DNA of 64,000 bases from Sulfuricella sp. Lineage in GTDB: Bacteria > Pseudomonadota > Gammaproteobacteria > Burkholderiales > Sulfuricellaceae. A model generated the notes under the pieces. It was not told the origin of the DNA and made no database searches. It saw only the letters and a list, made by a program, of their open reading frames with translations. The translations under genes were made by a program, and so were the position numbers. The DNA is taken from assembly GCA_018336195.1 (NCBI GenBank), contig JAGXQV010000024.1:1-64000 (forward strand), given 5' to 3'. Below are positions 17,401 through 25,688 of this stretch, piece by piece (the first letter of the stretch is position 1; the number at the start of each line of letters is the position of its first letter).

Positions 17401-19419
17401 GCACTCCGGCGGCAGGTCGAAGGGGCGGTTGAACGCCCCCACCTCGATGCCGCAACCCTGCATCAGCCAATACGCCGTTTTACGGTGATCCGCGGGCCGC
17501 GCCGGGACGACATCGCGCGTTTGCGTGGCGGACGGCATGGCGTCCGACTGTTCCGGCCCGCGGGGCGGAACCGCCAGGGAAAAGTCCTCGCGGTCCAGGG
17601 TGAGATTGGGGTTGTAGGCCGGATCGTTGACCAGCAGCCTGCCCCACATCAACTTCATGCGGCTGACCTCGCGGGCGAAGCGCGCCCTTTTTTCCGGGGT
17701 GTCCTCGAAGCCGCGCGTCGCCGACTCGTGGTGATACAACTCCGCATAGGGCGTCCACAGGTTGCGATAACCCTTGGCCTGGAGGCGCAAACAGAAATCC
17801 ACGTCGTTGAACGCCACCGCCAACACTTCGTCGAGTCCGCCGATTTCTTCGTAAACCGATTTGCGCACCACCAAACAAGCCGCCGTAACGGCGGAGAAAT
17901 CCTGGATCAGCACGGCGCGCCGGCTGTAGCCCATGCTGCCGCGCGGCAGATACTTGTGGGCGTGGCCGGCTACCCCGCCGACCAGGATCACCCCGCCGTG
18001 CTGCAAAGTATCGTCGGGATACCACAGGCGCGCGCCGACCGCGCCGATTTCCGGACGCAGCGCGTGGCTGACCATTTCCTCCAGCCAGTCGGGGGTGATG
18101 ACCTCGATGTCGTTGTTGAGCAGCGCCACCACGCTGCCCGACGCCGCCGCGACCGCCCGGTTGTTGATCGCCGGGTAATTGAACGGGCCGTCGTCGCGCA
18201 GCACGCGAGCCGCGCTACGCTCCTCCAACTCGCGGAAATAAGCCAGCGCCGCGGGATCGTCGCTGCCGTTGTCGACGATCAGGATTTCATAAGGCGCGTA
18301 GCTGGTCTTGGCGCGGATGCTTTCCACGCACTGGCGCAGAAGTTCGACACCGTTGCGGGTGGGGATGATGATCGACACCAGCGGCTTTTGCTCCGGCAAG
18401 GCATAGCGCACCCGGTAGTTGCCGGGTGCTTCCGGCGACTCGCTCACCGCGGCGGCAACACCCAACCGCTGAAAATGCTCTTCCAGCGCACGCTGGCCGG
18501 CTGTCACCGCGTAGGGTTTGGCCTCGCCCGCCTCGGCTTGCGCGGTGCTGCCGGGAATCGCGCGCCAGTGGTAGAGCGCGTGGGGAATATGGCGAATCTG
18601 ACGGGACTCGATGCGTTCCACGCAGCGCAAGGCCAGATCGTAGTCCTGCGAGCCCTCGAACGCCTCCCGAAAACCGCCGACTTCCTGCACCAGGCTATGG
18701 CGATACACCGCCAAATGGCAAATGTAATTCTGCGAAAGGAGCAGGTCGGGATTCCAGTCGGGCTTGAAATAAGGGTCGCTGAACTCGCCCTGCTCGTCGA
18801 CCTTATCCTCGTCGGAATAGATCAGCGCCGCGTCGGGATACTGGTTGATCTCCGCCGCCACCCACAACAGCGCGTCCGGTTCCAGTTCGTCGTCGTGGTC
18901 GAGCAGCGCGACGTATTCGCCCTCGGCAAGCGCCAGGGCGCTGTTCGAGGCCGCCGAAATATGGCCGTTGGTCGCGCGGTAAACCACCTTGATACGGGCG
19001 TCGCGATTCCGGTATTCCTCCAGGACCGTCCTGACGTGGGGCGACGGCGAACAATCGTCGGCGATACACAGTTCCCAGTGCGCCCAGCTTTGCGCCAGGA
19101 CCGATTCGATCGCCCGCCTCAGCCATTGTTCGGGCGCATCGTAGACCGGCATGACCACCGAAATCCGCGGGCGCACCGACCAATCCAGGCTGCTTCGGTG
19201 CAGGGCGGCAAGGTGCCCGGCCCACGCTGCCTTGTTGGCCTCACGCCAAGCCGCGTAAGAAGCACCGTGACTACTGCGGGTCGCACGCTGCACGCGCCGC
19301 AAGATGCCGCCGCCCCCTTCTTCGAGAAGCACGCGCAGCGATTTCTTGAGCAAGCCGCGCACCCCCTGGCTGCGCACCAGATTCCGCACCGCTCGCACAG
19401 CGTTCAACATCGCGGACAT
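14482..19419 (-). CDS. Giant five-domain glycan assembly enzyme (GT2-GT2-methyltransferase-GT2-GT4)
   Basis: The 1645-residue protein combines several enzymes. GT2 domain one is at 85-300 (ISVVMPVYDAPE, DHDDE at 174-178) and GT2 domain two at 347-615 (SIIIPTRNG, NNDIEV). A methyltransferase-like domain is at 645-870 (GIEVGAFNRPFDLP, FVVMNDVLPHLANP). A helical stretch at about 880-915 is followed by SWRISRPVRL at 922-931. GT2 domain three is at 1002-1240 (DIIVCVHNAPED, LLNSD) and a GT4 domain at 1291-1640 (FVMPVMAAGGGANVV, AMGLTAMEAMSCG). No membrane helices are obvious. Combining the activities in one chain suggests processive or ordered synthesis of a repeat unit. AGAGG lies nine bases before the internal ATG at 19410, which may be the true start. 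Confidence 0.92.
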   Translation of the reverse strand: MSAMLNAVRAVRNLVRSQGVRGLLKKSLRVLLEEGGGGILRRVQRATRSSHGASYAAWREANKAAWAGHLAALHRSSLDWSVRPRISVVMPVYDAPEQWLRRAIESVLAQSWAHWELCIADDCSPSPHVRTVLEEYRNRDARIKVVYRATNGHISAASNSALALAEGEYVALLDHDDELEPDALLWVAAEINQYPDAALIYSDEDKVDEQGEFSDPYFKPDWNPDLLLSQNYICHLAVYRHSLVQEVGGFREAFEGSQDYDLALRCVERIESRQIRHIPHALYHWRAIPGSTAQAEAGEAKPYAVTAGQRALEEHFQRLGVAAAVSESPEAPGNYRVRYALPEQKPLVSIIIPTRNGVELLRQCVESIRAKTSYAPYEILIVDNGSDDPAALAYFRELEERSAARVLRDDGPFNYPAINNRAVAAASGSVVALLNNDIEVITPDWLEEMVSHALRPEIGAVGARLWYPDDTLQHGGVILVGGVAGHAHKYLPRGSMGYSRRAVLIQDFSAVTAACLVVRKSVYEEIGGLDEVLAVAFNDVDFCLRLQAKGYRNLWTPYAELYHHESATRGFEDTPEKRARFAREVSRMKLMWGRLLVNDPAYNPNLTLDREDFSLAVPPRGPEQSDAMPSATQTRDVVPARPADHRKTAYWLMQGCGIEVGAFNRPFDLPPECRVIYCDVRSRAEALRIFAELKPDALARVDVVTDLDKSGLAAFKSGALDFVVMNDVLPHLANPLRAVEEAFRVVRDGGMVVLAAHDKLFSFDKKRPAPPFEQLLGAYRGSVTTVADENYETFLHVAHPKIFLATTDKIAEALRSARMRREQAYTWDSEAFRKFLDDAMAVLGIKAVCRFESFGRDNRQEYFSVWQKCDQPLTQEVFVAEANRLIEAAMLRLHRYEVDNGRLEAELEHQQALLASLVASTSWRISRPVRLAGKLVRVAKRLASSQGRKMLSENGLRKALLFAVFGTEGQESESVDSGQREAWWQLLPVVRDVQLQRREASADIIVCVHNAPEDVQRCLSSIVRYTLPPYNLIIVDDGSSEPTRDYLREFATGQDALLIRNDQARGYTFAANQGLYAASGDYVILLNSDTIATPDWLDRMAMCAESERSIGMVGPLSNTASWQSVPELEVDGDWACNALPEGVTLDEMATLVACHSARLYPRILFLNGFCLLIKRALIEDVGYFDEETFGRGYGEENDYCLRARKAGWQLAVADDAYIFHAQSKSYSHERRKALCDLAGAALAAKHGHPLIEQGVLACREDRVLQGLRARARLWEERRNLIEQGLGSWEGRRVLFVMPVMAAGGGANVVISEARAMIAMGVDVRILNLRRVRGPFEDSYPELDIPVVYADSEGDFADIASRFDAVVATANHTVQWLESLAGKSGRPVIGYYIQDFEPYFYEENSPEYRIALRSYTAIPEMRCFTKTDWNRDEVLKQTGVRCAVVGPSYEMDTFMPRRRQKDLAPTGRLRICAMVRPSSQRREPLLTMRVLRMIQHAYPQQVEIVIFGVESDDPKFQALPRDFEFVNRGEQTPWQMAALLNEMDVFADFSTYQAMGLTAMEAMSCGIAVILPRAGGADSFAQDEVNALFVDTSAELDCYRALERLVLDGELRAALQRQALHDVARYHPERAAARILQALFGEGGGQ
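17566..19167 (-). repeat. Copy A of a triplicated GT2-GT2 coding module
   Basis: Residues 85-618 of the giant enzyme are closely similar, over their full length, to copies at 19487-21097 and 32820-34415. Long stretches are the same at protein level, for example SHALRPEIGAVGARLWYP, and the underlying DNA is also closely alike. This is a segmental duplication of a tandem GT2 pair. Confidence 0.85.
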
Positions 19420-19471
19420 CCTCTCCGGGCGAACGCTGCCAACGCTACAAGGGCGATTTGAAAAACTTGGA

Positions 19472-22400
19472 TCATTTCAGGAGACGTGGCGGAATCGACA
19501 ACGAAAAATCCTCGTACTCCAAGGTCAGGTTGGGATTGTAGGCCGGATCGTTTTCCAGCAAGCTCCCCCACCGTCCTTTCATGCGCTTGATTTCCGAATT
19601 GAAGCGGACTTTCTTTTCCGGGGTATCCTCGAAACCGCGGGTCGCCGATTCGTGGTGGTACAACTCCGCGTAAGGCGTCCACAGATTCCGGTAACCCGCT
19701 TCGCGGATGCGCAGACAGAAATCCACGTCATTGAAGGCTACCGCCAACTGCGCGTCCATGCCGCCGACTTCCAGATACACCGACTTGCGCAACACCAGGC
19801 AGGCCGCCGTCACCGCGGAAAAATTCTGGACCAGCACGGCACGCCGGCTATAGCCCATTTCCCCACGCGGCAAGTGTTTGTGGGAATGGCCGGCTACCCC
19901 GCCGACCAGGATCACCCCGCCGTGCTGCAAGGTATCGTTGGGATACCACAGACGCGCGCCGACCGCGCCGATTTCCGGGCGTAGCGCATGGCTCACCATT
20001 TCCCCCAGCCAATCCGGCGAAATCACCTCGATGTCGTTGTTGAGCAGCCCGACGATGCTGCCCCGCGCTTCCTGAACCGCGCGGTTGTTGAGCGCCGGGA
20101 AGTTGAACGGACTGTCGTCGCGCAACACCCGCGCCACCTGGCGTTCCTGCAAGCTTTCCAAATAGGCCAGGGTATCCGGGTCGTCGCTGCCGTTGTCGAC
20201 GATTAGGATTTCGTAATTCTTGTAGAGGGTCTTGTCGAGAATGCTTTCCACGCATTGGCGGAGCAGCGCCAAGCCGTTGCGCGTCAGGATAATCAGCGAC
20301 ACCAGGGGCGGCTCTGCCGGCAACTGGTAACGCACCCGGAAATTGCCGGTGGCGACCTCGTCCTCGCTGACATCCGCGGCGATCCCACAGCGGGCCAGAT
20401 GTTCTTCGAGACAACGCAAGGCGGCCGTCACCGCATACGGCTTGGCATCGCTCTGCAGGGTAATGTCGGCGGTACTGCCGGGAATCGCGCGCCAATGGTA
20501 GAGCACGCGGGCGATATGGCGAATCTGCGCGGGGGCGATTTTCTCGGTGAAACGTATCGCCAGGTCGTAATCCTGCGCGCCTTCGAAGCCCACCCGGAAA
20601 CCGCCGATATCGCGCAGCAGCGCCGTTCGATAAACGGCCAGATGGCAGATGTAATTCTGCGAAAGAAACAGGTCGGGATTCCAGTCCGGCTTGAAATAGT
20701 GATCGTAACGCTCCCCCTCGACGCTTAATTTATCCTCGTCGGAATAAATCAACTCCGCATCGGGATGACGGTTGATTTCCTCGACCACCCATAGCAGGGC
20801 ATCCGCCAGCAACTCGTCGTCATGGTCGAGCAGCGCGACGTATTCGCCCGTCGCCAGCGCCAGGGCGCTGTTCGACGCGGCGGAAATATGGCCGTTCTCG
20901 GTACGAAACGCCACCTTGATGCGCGCATCGCTGGCGCGGTATTCCTCCAGTACCTGGCGAACATGCGGCTCGCTGGAACAATCGTCGGCGATGCACAGTT
21001 CCCAGTTGCCATAGAGTTGCTTCAGGACCGATTCGATCGCGCGGCGCAACCATTTTTCCGGGGCGTTGTACACCGGCATCACCACCGAAATCAGGGGCTT
21101 GTGGCGAAACGCGGCGCTCGCCGCGAGCAGCTTATGCAGGAGCGGCGCGTTCATGCGGTCGAAGAGCATCAACCAATAAGCGTAGCTACCGGATACCGCT
21201 GTGCCGCCGGCACGCGCGGAAATAGCCGGATTAGTGCGATTGAGAAACAGCGCCAGACGATAAAGCGCCAATTCCGGCGGTACTTCCCGGCCATCCGCCA
21301 CCACCAGGAAATCGCCGTCGAGCAGGGTGTGCGGGGTAATCGGATCGTCGCATCCCGCCACCTTGCCGAGGAAGAAGTGGACCCGCCCGTCGCCTTTCGC
21401 AACGCTGAGAATCTCGGTTTTTTGCGCCTTGCTCGCCCACTCGCCGTCGACGAGCCATAGCTCCCAACGCGGGTACAACTGGTAACGCACCGCGTCGAAC
21501 ACCCGCTGGAATGCCGCGTCATCCAAGCCCAGCAGCGACAGGCGCACGGTGAAGCGCGGCTGATAGGACAGCGAATCGATATGGGCGCGCATTGCGCAAC
21601 GCACTTCGTCGGTGAGATCGGCGCAGGAGCGGAAACACGCCAGGAAATCGCGGTAATCCGGGCAGTTGACGATCTCCGTCAAGGAAAATCCCGACCCAGC
21701 CTCAAGCAAAGAGGGCAACGGTTCCGCCGGTAACGGCGCGGTAGCCGGCAAACTTGGCGGCGGCGCATCGACGCCGCGTAGCAACTGGGTCAGGCCGCGG
21801 AGCGGCGCGGTAATTCGCCACGAGCGCGAAGTGCGGAAAACATGGACCTGGGCGGCGAGATCGGCTACCTGGGCGGCAAGCCGGGCATTTTCGGCGGCGC
21901 GGGCCGCCACCGTGTGCTGCAGTTGCGCGCCGGTTGCACGTTCCTGCGCCAGCGACTCGGCCAATCCACCATTTCTTTCCAGCAGCGCCTTGACGTTGGC
22001 CGCCTGGCGGCGGATATAGCCATCCAGTTCGCGGTACGCCGCATCGAGCTTGGCATCCTTCTCCAGCAGAGTATGGCGCAGTTCCTGGATGGACTGGCCC
22101 TGCGCCTGGTTCTGCTGTTCCAGCGCATGAATATGCTGGCTGTCGGCACGCAGCCGCTGGGACTGCTCCTCCAGGCTCGCGCGACAGGTCTGGAGATCGG
22201 CGTGATCCTTCTTGCCGGCAGCATATTCCCGCTCTTCCCAGACCCGCAGGTAGCGATCCCAACCGTCCTTGTCGGACAGGCGGGCGCCAACGATCAACTG
22301 GTAAACCTCGCCGTCGGGTCTCCCGCGCAGCAGCCCCTGAAGCTCGCCCGGTAGTTTTTCCCAGGACTGCACGAACTCGGAATGCTCCGCTCCCAGCAGC

Positions 22401-22954
22401 GCCTGGTCCCAGGCGTCGGGCACCAGCCCGGCGGAAAGCACCAGCAGGTCGAGTTCGCGGCGGGTAAAAAAGCGCAAATGCGTGTCGTCGAGCAAACCTT
22501 TTTTCCGGTAGCTGAATTTGCCGTCGCACATTTCCGCGAGCAAACCGTGAAACCCCGCGTTGGGCAGGGAAATCACCACCTGTCCGTCCGGCTTCAAAAA
22601 GCTTTTCAACTTGCCCAGGGTCGCCCATGGGTCGCGCAAATGTTCCAGCACGTCGGCCGACAGAATCACGTCGAAACGGTCGGCGCCAAACAGGGTATCC
22701 AGGTCGAACGCCTCGATGTCGCCGACGATCACCCGTTCGCAATAGGGCTTGCCCTGCTCCGCCGCTTCGCCATTGATCTCCACCCCTACCACGGTACAGC
22801 CAAGCTGCTCTTTCATGACCCGCGACATGTGGCCCGACGCCATGCCCAGTTCGAGTACGCGCTTGCCCTTGCCGACCAGGCGCAAAATCTTGGCAGCGAC
22901 CGTCTGTTCGTTTTCCAGGTCGATTTCGTAAGCGTAGCTATCGGTTTTCGCCAT
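19472..22954 (-). CDS. Methyltransferase / coiled coil / tandem GT2 fusion
   Basis: The 1160-residue protein starts with a class I SAM methyltransferase (about 1-225; VLELGMASGHMSRV, then SADVLEHLRDPW). A long coiled coil at about 240-375 is rich in Gln, Glu, Leu and Ala, and SWRITAPLRG follows at 378-387. A degenerate GT2-like segment (about 465-600) precedes two intact GT2 domains (620-870 and 885-1156). Methyltransferase plus coiled coil plus polymerising transferases next to an exporter resembles the logic of WbdD in E. coli O9a, where a capping enzyme with a coiled-coil ruler sets chain length. That comparison is inference; there is no visible kinase domain. The gene lies between the smaller methyltransferase gene and the giant enzyme. 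Confidence 0.92.
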   Translation of the reverse strand: MAKTDSYAYEIDLENEQTVAAKILRLVGKGKRVLELGMASGHMSRVMKEQLGCTVVGVEINGEAAEQGKPYCERVIVGDIEAFDLDTLFGADRFDVILSADVLEHLRDPWATLGKLKSFLKPDGQVVISLPNAGFHGLLAEMCDGKFSYRKKGLLDDTHLRFFTRRELDLLVLSAGLVPDAWDQALLGAEHSEFVQSWEKLPGELQGLLRGRPDGEVYQLIVGARLSDKDGWDRYLRVWEEREYAAGKKDHADLQTCRASLEEQSQRLRADSQHIHALEQQNQAQGQSIQELRHTLLEKDAKLDAAYRELDGYIRRQAANVKALLERNGGLAESLAQERATGAQLQHTVAARAAENARLAAQVADLAAQVHVFRTSRSWRITAPLRGLTQLLRGVDAPPPSLPATAPLPAEPLPSLLEAGSGFSLTEIVNCPDYRDFLACFRSCADLTDEVRCAMRAHIDSLSYQPRFTVRLSLLGLDDAAFQRVFDAVRYQLYPRWELWLVDGEWASKAQKTEILSVAKGDGRVHFFLGKVAGCDDPITPHTLLDGDFLVVADGREVPPELALYRLALFLNRTNPAISARAGGTAVSGSYAYWLMLFDRMNAPLLHKLLAASAAFRHKPLISVVMPVYNAPEKWLRRAIESVLKQLYGNWELCIADDCSSEPHVRQVLEEYRASDARIKVAFRTENGHISAASNSALALATGEYVALLDHDDELLADALLWVVEEINRHPDAELIYSDEDKLSVEGERYDHYFKPDWNPDLFLSQNYICHLAVYRTALLRDIGGFRVGFEGAQDYDLAIRFTEKIAPAQIRHIARVLYHWRAIPGSTADITLQSDAKPYAVTAALRCLEEHLARCGIAADVSEDEVATGNFRVRYQLPAEPPLVSLIILTRNGLALLRQCVESILDKTLYKNYEILIVDNGSDDPDTLAYLESLQERQVARVLRDDSPFNFPALNNRAVQEARGSIVGLLNNDIEVISPDWLGEMVSHALRPEIGAVGARLWYPNDTLQHGGVILVGGVAGHSHKHLPRGEMGYSRRAVLVQNFSAVTAACLVLRKSVYLEVGGMDAQLAVAFNDVDFCLRIREAGYRNLWTPYAELYHHESATRGFEDTPEKKVRFNSEIKRMKGRWGSLLENDPAYNPNLTLEYEDFSLSIPPRLLK
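19487..21097 (-). repeat. Copy B of the triplicated GT2-GT2 coding module
   Basis: Residues 620-1156 of the methyltransferase/coiled-coil fusion match copy A (17566-19167), directly adjacent in the same orientation, and copy C (32820-34415) in the opposite orientation. Shared segments include GGVAGHSHKHLPRG against GGVAGHAHKYLPRG and the YRNLWTPYAELYHHESATRG block, which is identical in all three copies. Confidence 0.85.
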
Positions 22955-22969
22955 GAGCGTTAATCCTCG

Positions 22970-23560
22970 TTATTGCTTGGGCAACAAAGAATGGGTGAGC
23001 AGCATCAGCAGGCGGTTGCGCAGCTTTTCCCACAGCCCTGCCGGGCGCTTGCGGAACACCCCCACGGTATCGCCCCATGCCGCGCTTTCCGGATCTGGGT
23101 CTGGCTCCCAGTCGGTATGGACTTCCAGCAATTCCAGGTTGGCGTATTTCGCCAAAGCGCTGTAACCGTCCGGGTAAAAGCGCCAGCAATCCACCGGGTA
23201 GCGGTGTTCCGGGCCGCGCGAGGGGGCGATCAGGAAGATCATACCGCCCGGTTTCAGGACTCGCACCTGCTCCAGCCAGGTCACCCAGAAAAATTCGACG
23301 TGTTCGAAGGCCTGCCCCGATACCAGCAGGTCGGCGCTATCGCTGGGCATGGGCAGGCGGTACGGCGAGGTCAGGACGATGTCGACGTTCGGCCCGGCCC
23401 CTAGATCGACGCCGCGATACTGCCAGCCCGGCTTGTCGAAGAGCGGCCGGTAACTGCCGTTCACGTCGTAGCTGCCGATATCGAAGACCGTCAGCGGCTG
23501 GGCCGGATCGAGGTAGCGCCCGACCAGCTTTTCCATGTTTTGGTAAGAACTCAGATGCAT
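22970..23560 (-). CDS. Class I SAM-dependent methyltransferase
   Basis: The 196-residue protein has the type 11 methyltransferase pattern: VFDIGSYDVNGSY as the SAM-binding motif, YRGVDLGAG as the acidic strand-2 end, then SGQAFEHVEFFW and a VLKPGGMIFLI strand. GGAG lies about seven bases before the ATG. It starts 12 bases after the acyltransferase-like gene and ends 15 bases before the methyltransferase/GT2 fusion. A role in methylating the exported glycan or its cap is likely from context. The acceptor is not predictable. Confidence 0.85.
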   Translation of the reverse strand: MHLSSYQNMEKLVGRYLDPAQPLTVFDIGSYDVNGSYRPLFDKPGWQYRGVDLGAGPNVDIVLTSPYRLPMPSDSADLLVSGQAFEHVEFFWVTWLEQVRVLKPGGMIFLIAPSRGPEHRYPVDCWRFYPDGYSALAKYANLELLEVHTDWEPDPDPESAAWGDTVGVFRKRPAGLWEKLRNRLLMLLTHSLLPKQ

Positions 23561-23572
23561 GCGTTGCTCCGT

Positions 23573-24481
23573 TCAATTTGCCGGCGCGGGCCGCCACAGC
23601 GCGCCGTGGGCCGCCCACTGCCACCATTGCCAGGGATAGGCGATCACGTCGCGTTCGAGAATCCGCACCGCCTCGCCCAAGCCGGCAACCGGATCGTCCG
23701 GCAGGGGATGAATGTTGATTGCCACCCCATCGCCCTCCTCGACGGTGGCCGCATAAACCATCTTGGCACCAGTGCGGGCGGCAATCCGTACGATCCCCTC
23801 GGGCAACGACAGGATGCCGCCGAGGAACGGGAAATCATAGCGGGTGGGACTGCTGGTTTCGGTACCGTCGAGAGCGATCAGGATTACTTCGCCGGCTTCC
23901 AGGGCGCGGTAGATCTTACGGCGGTCGTCGCCGGTGGTGATCCAGCTGCCTCGTGAAAACAATTGGGTGTTGTGCAACTTGGTGGCGATATACCAGCGAT
24001 CCACGGGATCGTAATGGGGGTGGCGTTCGTCCACCACGGTGGTGAACATGCCGAACTCCTGCCCGGCGAACTTGAGGCCCGGTCCGAGCATGAAAAATCT
24101 GCTGTAATGGCTGATGATCAGGATCACCCCCTTGCCAGCCGCTTTGGCGGCGGCCAGCTTGTCGATCCCCGCGACGCGGATCAACTCGTGGGTGTTGCGG
24201 GGTGTAAAGGCTGGCATCCGGAAACAATCCAGCATGTCCTTGGCCATCATCCGGAAATAATGGTCGAGCAGGGCTTCCAGATGTTGTGGTTCGTTGGCAA
24301 GGTGGGGATGGATGGTGAGCAGGCCGTGCATCACCGCTGCACGCGCCGGATGGCGCAGGGCGTCGCGCCGTCCGATACGGGAGGCGATGCGATAGCCGAG
24401 CGCTGCGGGGAGCAACGCCAGGGCGGGGAACACCACCCGATGACGCAGCCACTTGGCAAAGTATGCAGGCTTGCCCGACAT
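23573..24481 (-). CDS. LpxL/HtrB-like acyltransferase family protein
   Basis: This 302-residue protein resembles the lysophospholipid/lipid A late acyltransferase family in length and layout: an N-terminal hydrophobic segment, a central VILIISHYSRFFMLG block, then RGSWITTGDDRRK and PEGIVRIAARTGAKMVYA. In canonical LpxL enzymes the central block carries an HX4D or HX4E dyad; here the fifth residue after the His is Phe, so the acid is missing. The start ATG has GGGAG upstream and lies one base after the wzt stop, placing the gene inside the exporter operon. It may acylate a glycolipid, or be a divergent non-catalytic relative. Confidence 0.75.
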   Translation of the reverse strand: MSGKPAYFAKWLRHRVVFPALALLPAALGYRIASRIGRRDALRHPARAAVMHGLLTIHPHLANEPQHLEALLDHYFRMMAKDMLDCFRMPAFTPRNTHELIRVAGIDKLAAAKAAGKGVILIISHYSRFFMLGPGLKFAGQEFGMFTTVVDERHPHYDPVDRWYIATKLHNTQLFSRGSWITTGDDRRKIYRALEAGEVILIALDGTETSSPTRYDFPFLGGILSLPEGIVRIAARTGAKMVYAATVEEGDGVAINIHPLPDDPVAGLGEAVRILERDVIAYPWQWWQWAAHGALWRPAPAN

Positions 24482-24482
24482 A

Positions 24483-25688
24483 TCACTCCCAACGGTGCGG
24501 CAGCGACACCACGCCCATTTCCAGGCCGTCCTGGGTGACGTTGAGCTGCGCCACCATGTTGGCGTATTCGTAGAAATGCACGGCGTTTTCGCACATCAGG
24601 AAGGCATACACCCAGTACGAGCCCTTGAGCAGGGGAATCTGCTCGAAAACCGCGCAGGCTCTGCCGTTCCCGGCGCCATCGCGGTCGATGGTCAGTCCGT
24701 CGTTGCGGGTGCCGGCACTGGCAATCGGGTTATTGGCCGGGTCGGTGAACATCACCGCCACGCTGGGCGTGGGCAGGGAGGGGTCGGAAGTAAATTCGAC
24801 CGTCACCGCCACCGTGGTCTTGCCGCTCACCACGTGGAGTTCGCGGCCTTCCACGCCGTTGGCGGCAACCGTCACCTTGGCGATCCCCGCCGTCCCCGGC
24901 GCGGCCGAGCCATTCCCGCCACCTTTTCCGGATTGCACCGCGCTACGTTGCGCCTCGTTGACGAAGGCGTTGTAGGCGACGATTGCCCGGGCCGGCTCGC
25001 CGATCACCTTCAACTCGCCCTGGTTGAGCCACAGGGCGCGGTTACAGATCGCCTCGACCTGGTACATCGAGTGCGAGCAGAACAGGATGGTCTTGCCGGC
25101 TTCCTTCAACGCCATGATGCGGTCGAAGGATTTGCGCGAGAATTCGCCGTCGCCCACCGACAGCGCTTCGTCGATCACCAGGATGTCGGGATCGACGCTG
25201 ATCGCCACGGAAAATGCGAGACGCACGTACATCCCGCTGGAGTAGGTCTTGACCGGTTGGTCGATGAAGTCGCGTATCCCGGAAAACTCCACGATGTCGT
25301 CGTAGCGCGCGGCGATTTCCGCTTCGGAAAGGCCCAGCACCGCGGCGCTGAGGAACACGTTTTCGCGCCCGGTGAATTCCGGGTTGAAGCCCGCCCCCAG
25401 TTCCAGCAAGGCGGCAATACGCCCCTTCACCTCGACCTCGCCGGTAGTCGGCGTGAGGGTACCGCACACCAACTGCAGCAGGGTGGACTTGCCGGAGCCA
25501 TTGCGCCCGATGATGCCCACCACTTCGCCGGGCATGATTTCGAAATTGACGTCGTGGAGCGCCCAGAATTCGCGGAAATACTGGCGCTTGCCGCGCCACA
25601 GGAACTGCTTGAGGCGGTCCTGCGGCTGCGCGTAGATTTGGTAGCACTTGCCCAGGTTGCGGGCGCGGATCACCGGCTCACATGACAT
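24483..25688 (-). CDS. wzt: ABC transporter ATP-binding protein for polysaccharide export, with C-terminal glycan-recognition-type domain
   Basis: Wzt energises export of a completed undecaprenyl-linked glycan across the inner membrane. The 401-residue protein has Walker A GRNGSGKST (about 60-68), the signature YSSGMYVRLAFS and Walker B ILVIDEALSVGD. Residues from about 250 to 395 form an extra beta-rich C-terminal domain after a glycine-rich linker. In E. coli O9a and similar systems that domain binds the modified non-reducing end of the chain and makes export depend on capping. Its presence, with methyltransferase fusions downstream, supports a termination-coupled pathway. It overlaps wzm by 11 bases. 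Confidence 0.95.
   Translation of the reverse strand: MSCEPVIRARNLGKCYQIYAQPQDRLKQFLWRGKRQYFREFWALHDVNFEIMPGEVVGIIGRNGSGKSTLLQLVCGTLTPTTGEVEVKGRIAALLELGAGFNPEFTGRENVFLSAAVLGLSEAEIAARYDDIVEFSGIRDFIDQPVKTYSSGMYVRLAFSVAISVDPDILVIDEALSVGDGEFSRKSFDRIMALKEAGKTILFCSHSMYQVEAICNRALWLNQGELKVIGEPARAIVAYNAFVNEAQRSAVQSGKGGGNGSAAPGTAGIAKVTVAANGVEGRELHVVSGKTTVAVTVEFTSDPSLPTPSVAVMFTDPANNPIASAGTRNDGLTIDRDGAGNGRACAVFEQIPLLKGSYWVYAFLMCENAVHFYEYANMVAQLNVTQDGLEMGVVSLPHRWE

Noticed and set aside
17227-19461. 744-codon open frame on the plus strand inside the giant glycosyltransferase
   Set aside because: It is antisense to well-conserved GT2 and methyltransferase domains and has low-complexity composition rich in His, Arg and Gln with no domain. 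Long antisense frames are common in GC-rich coding DNA.
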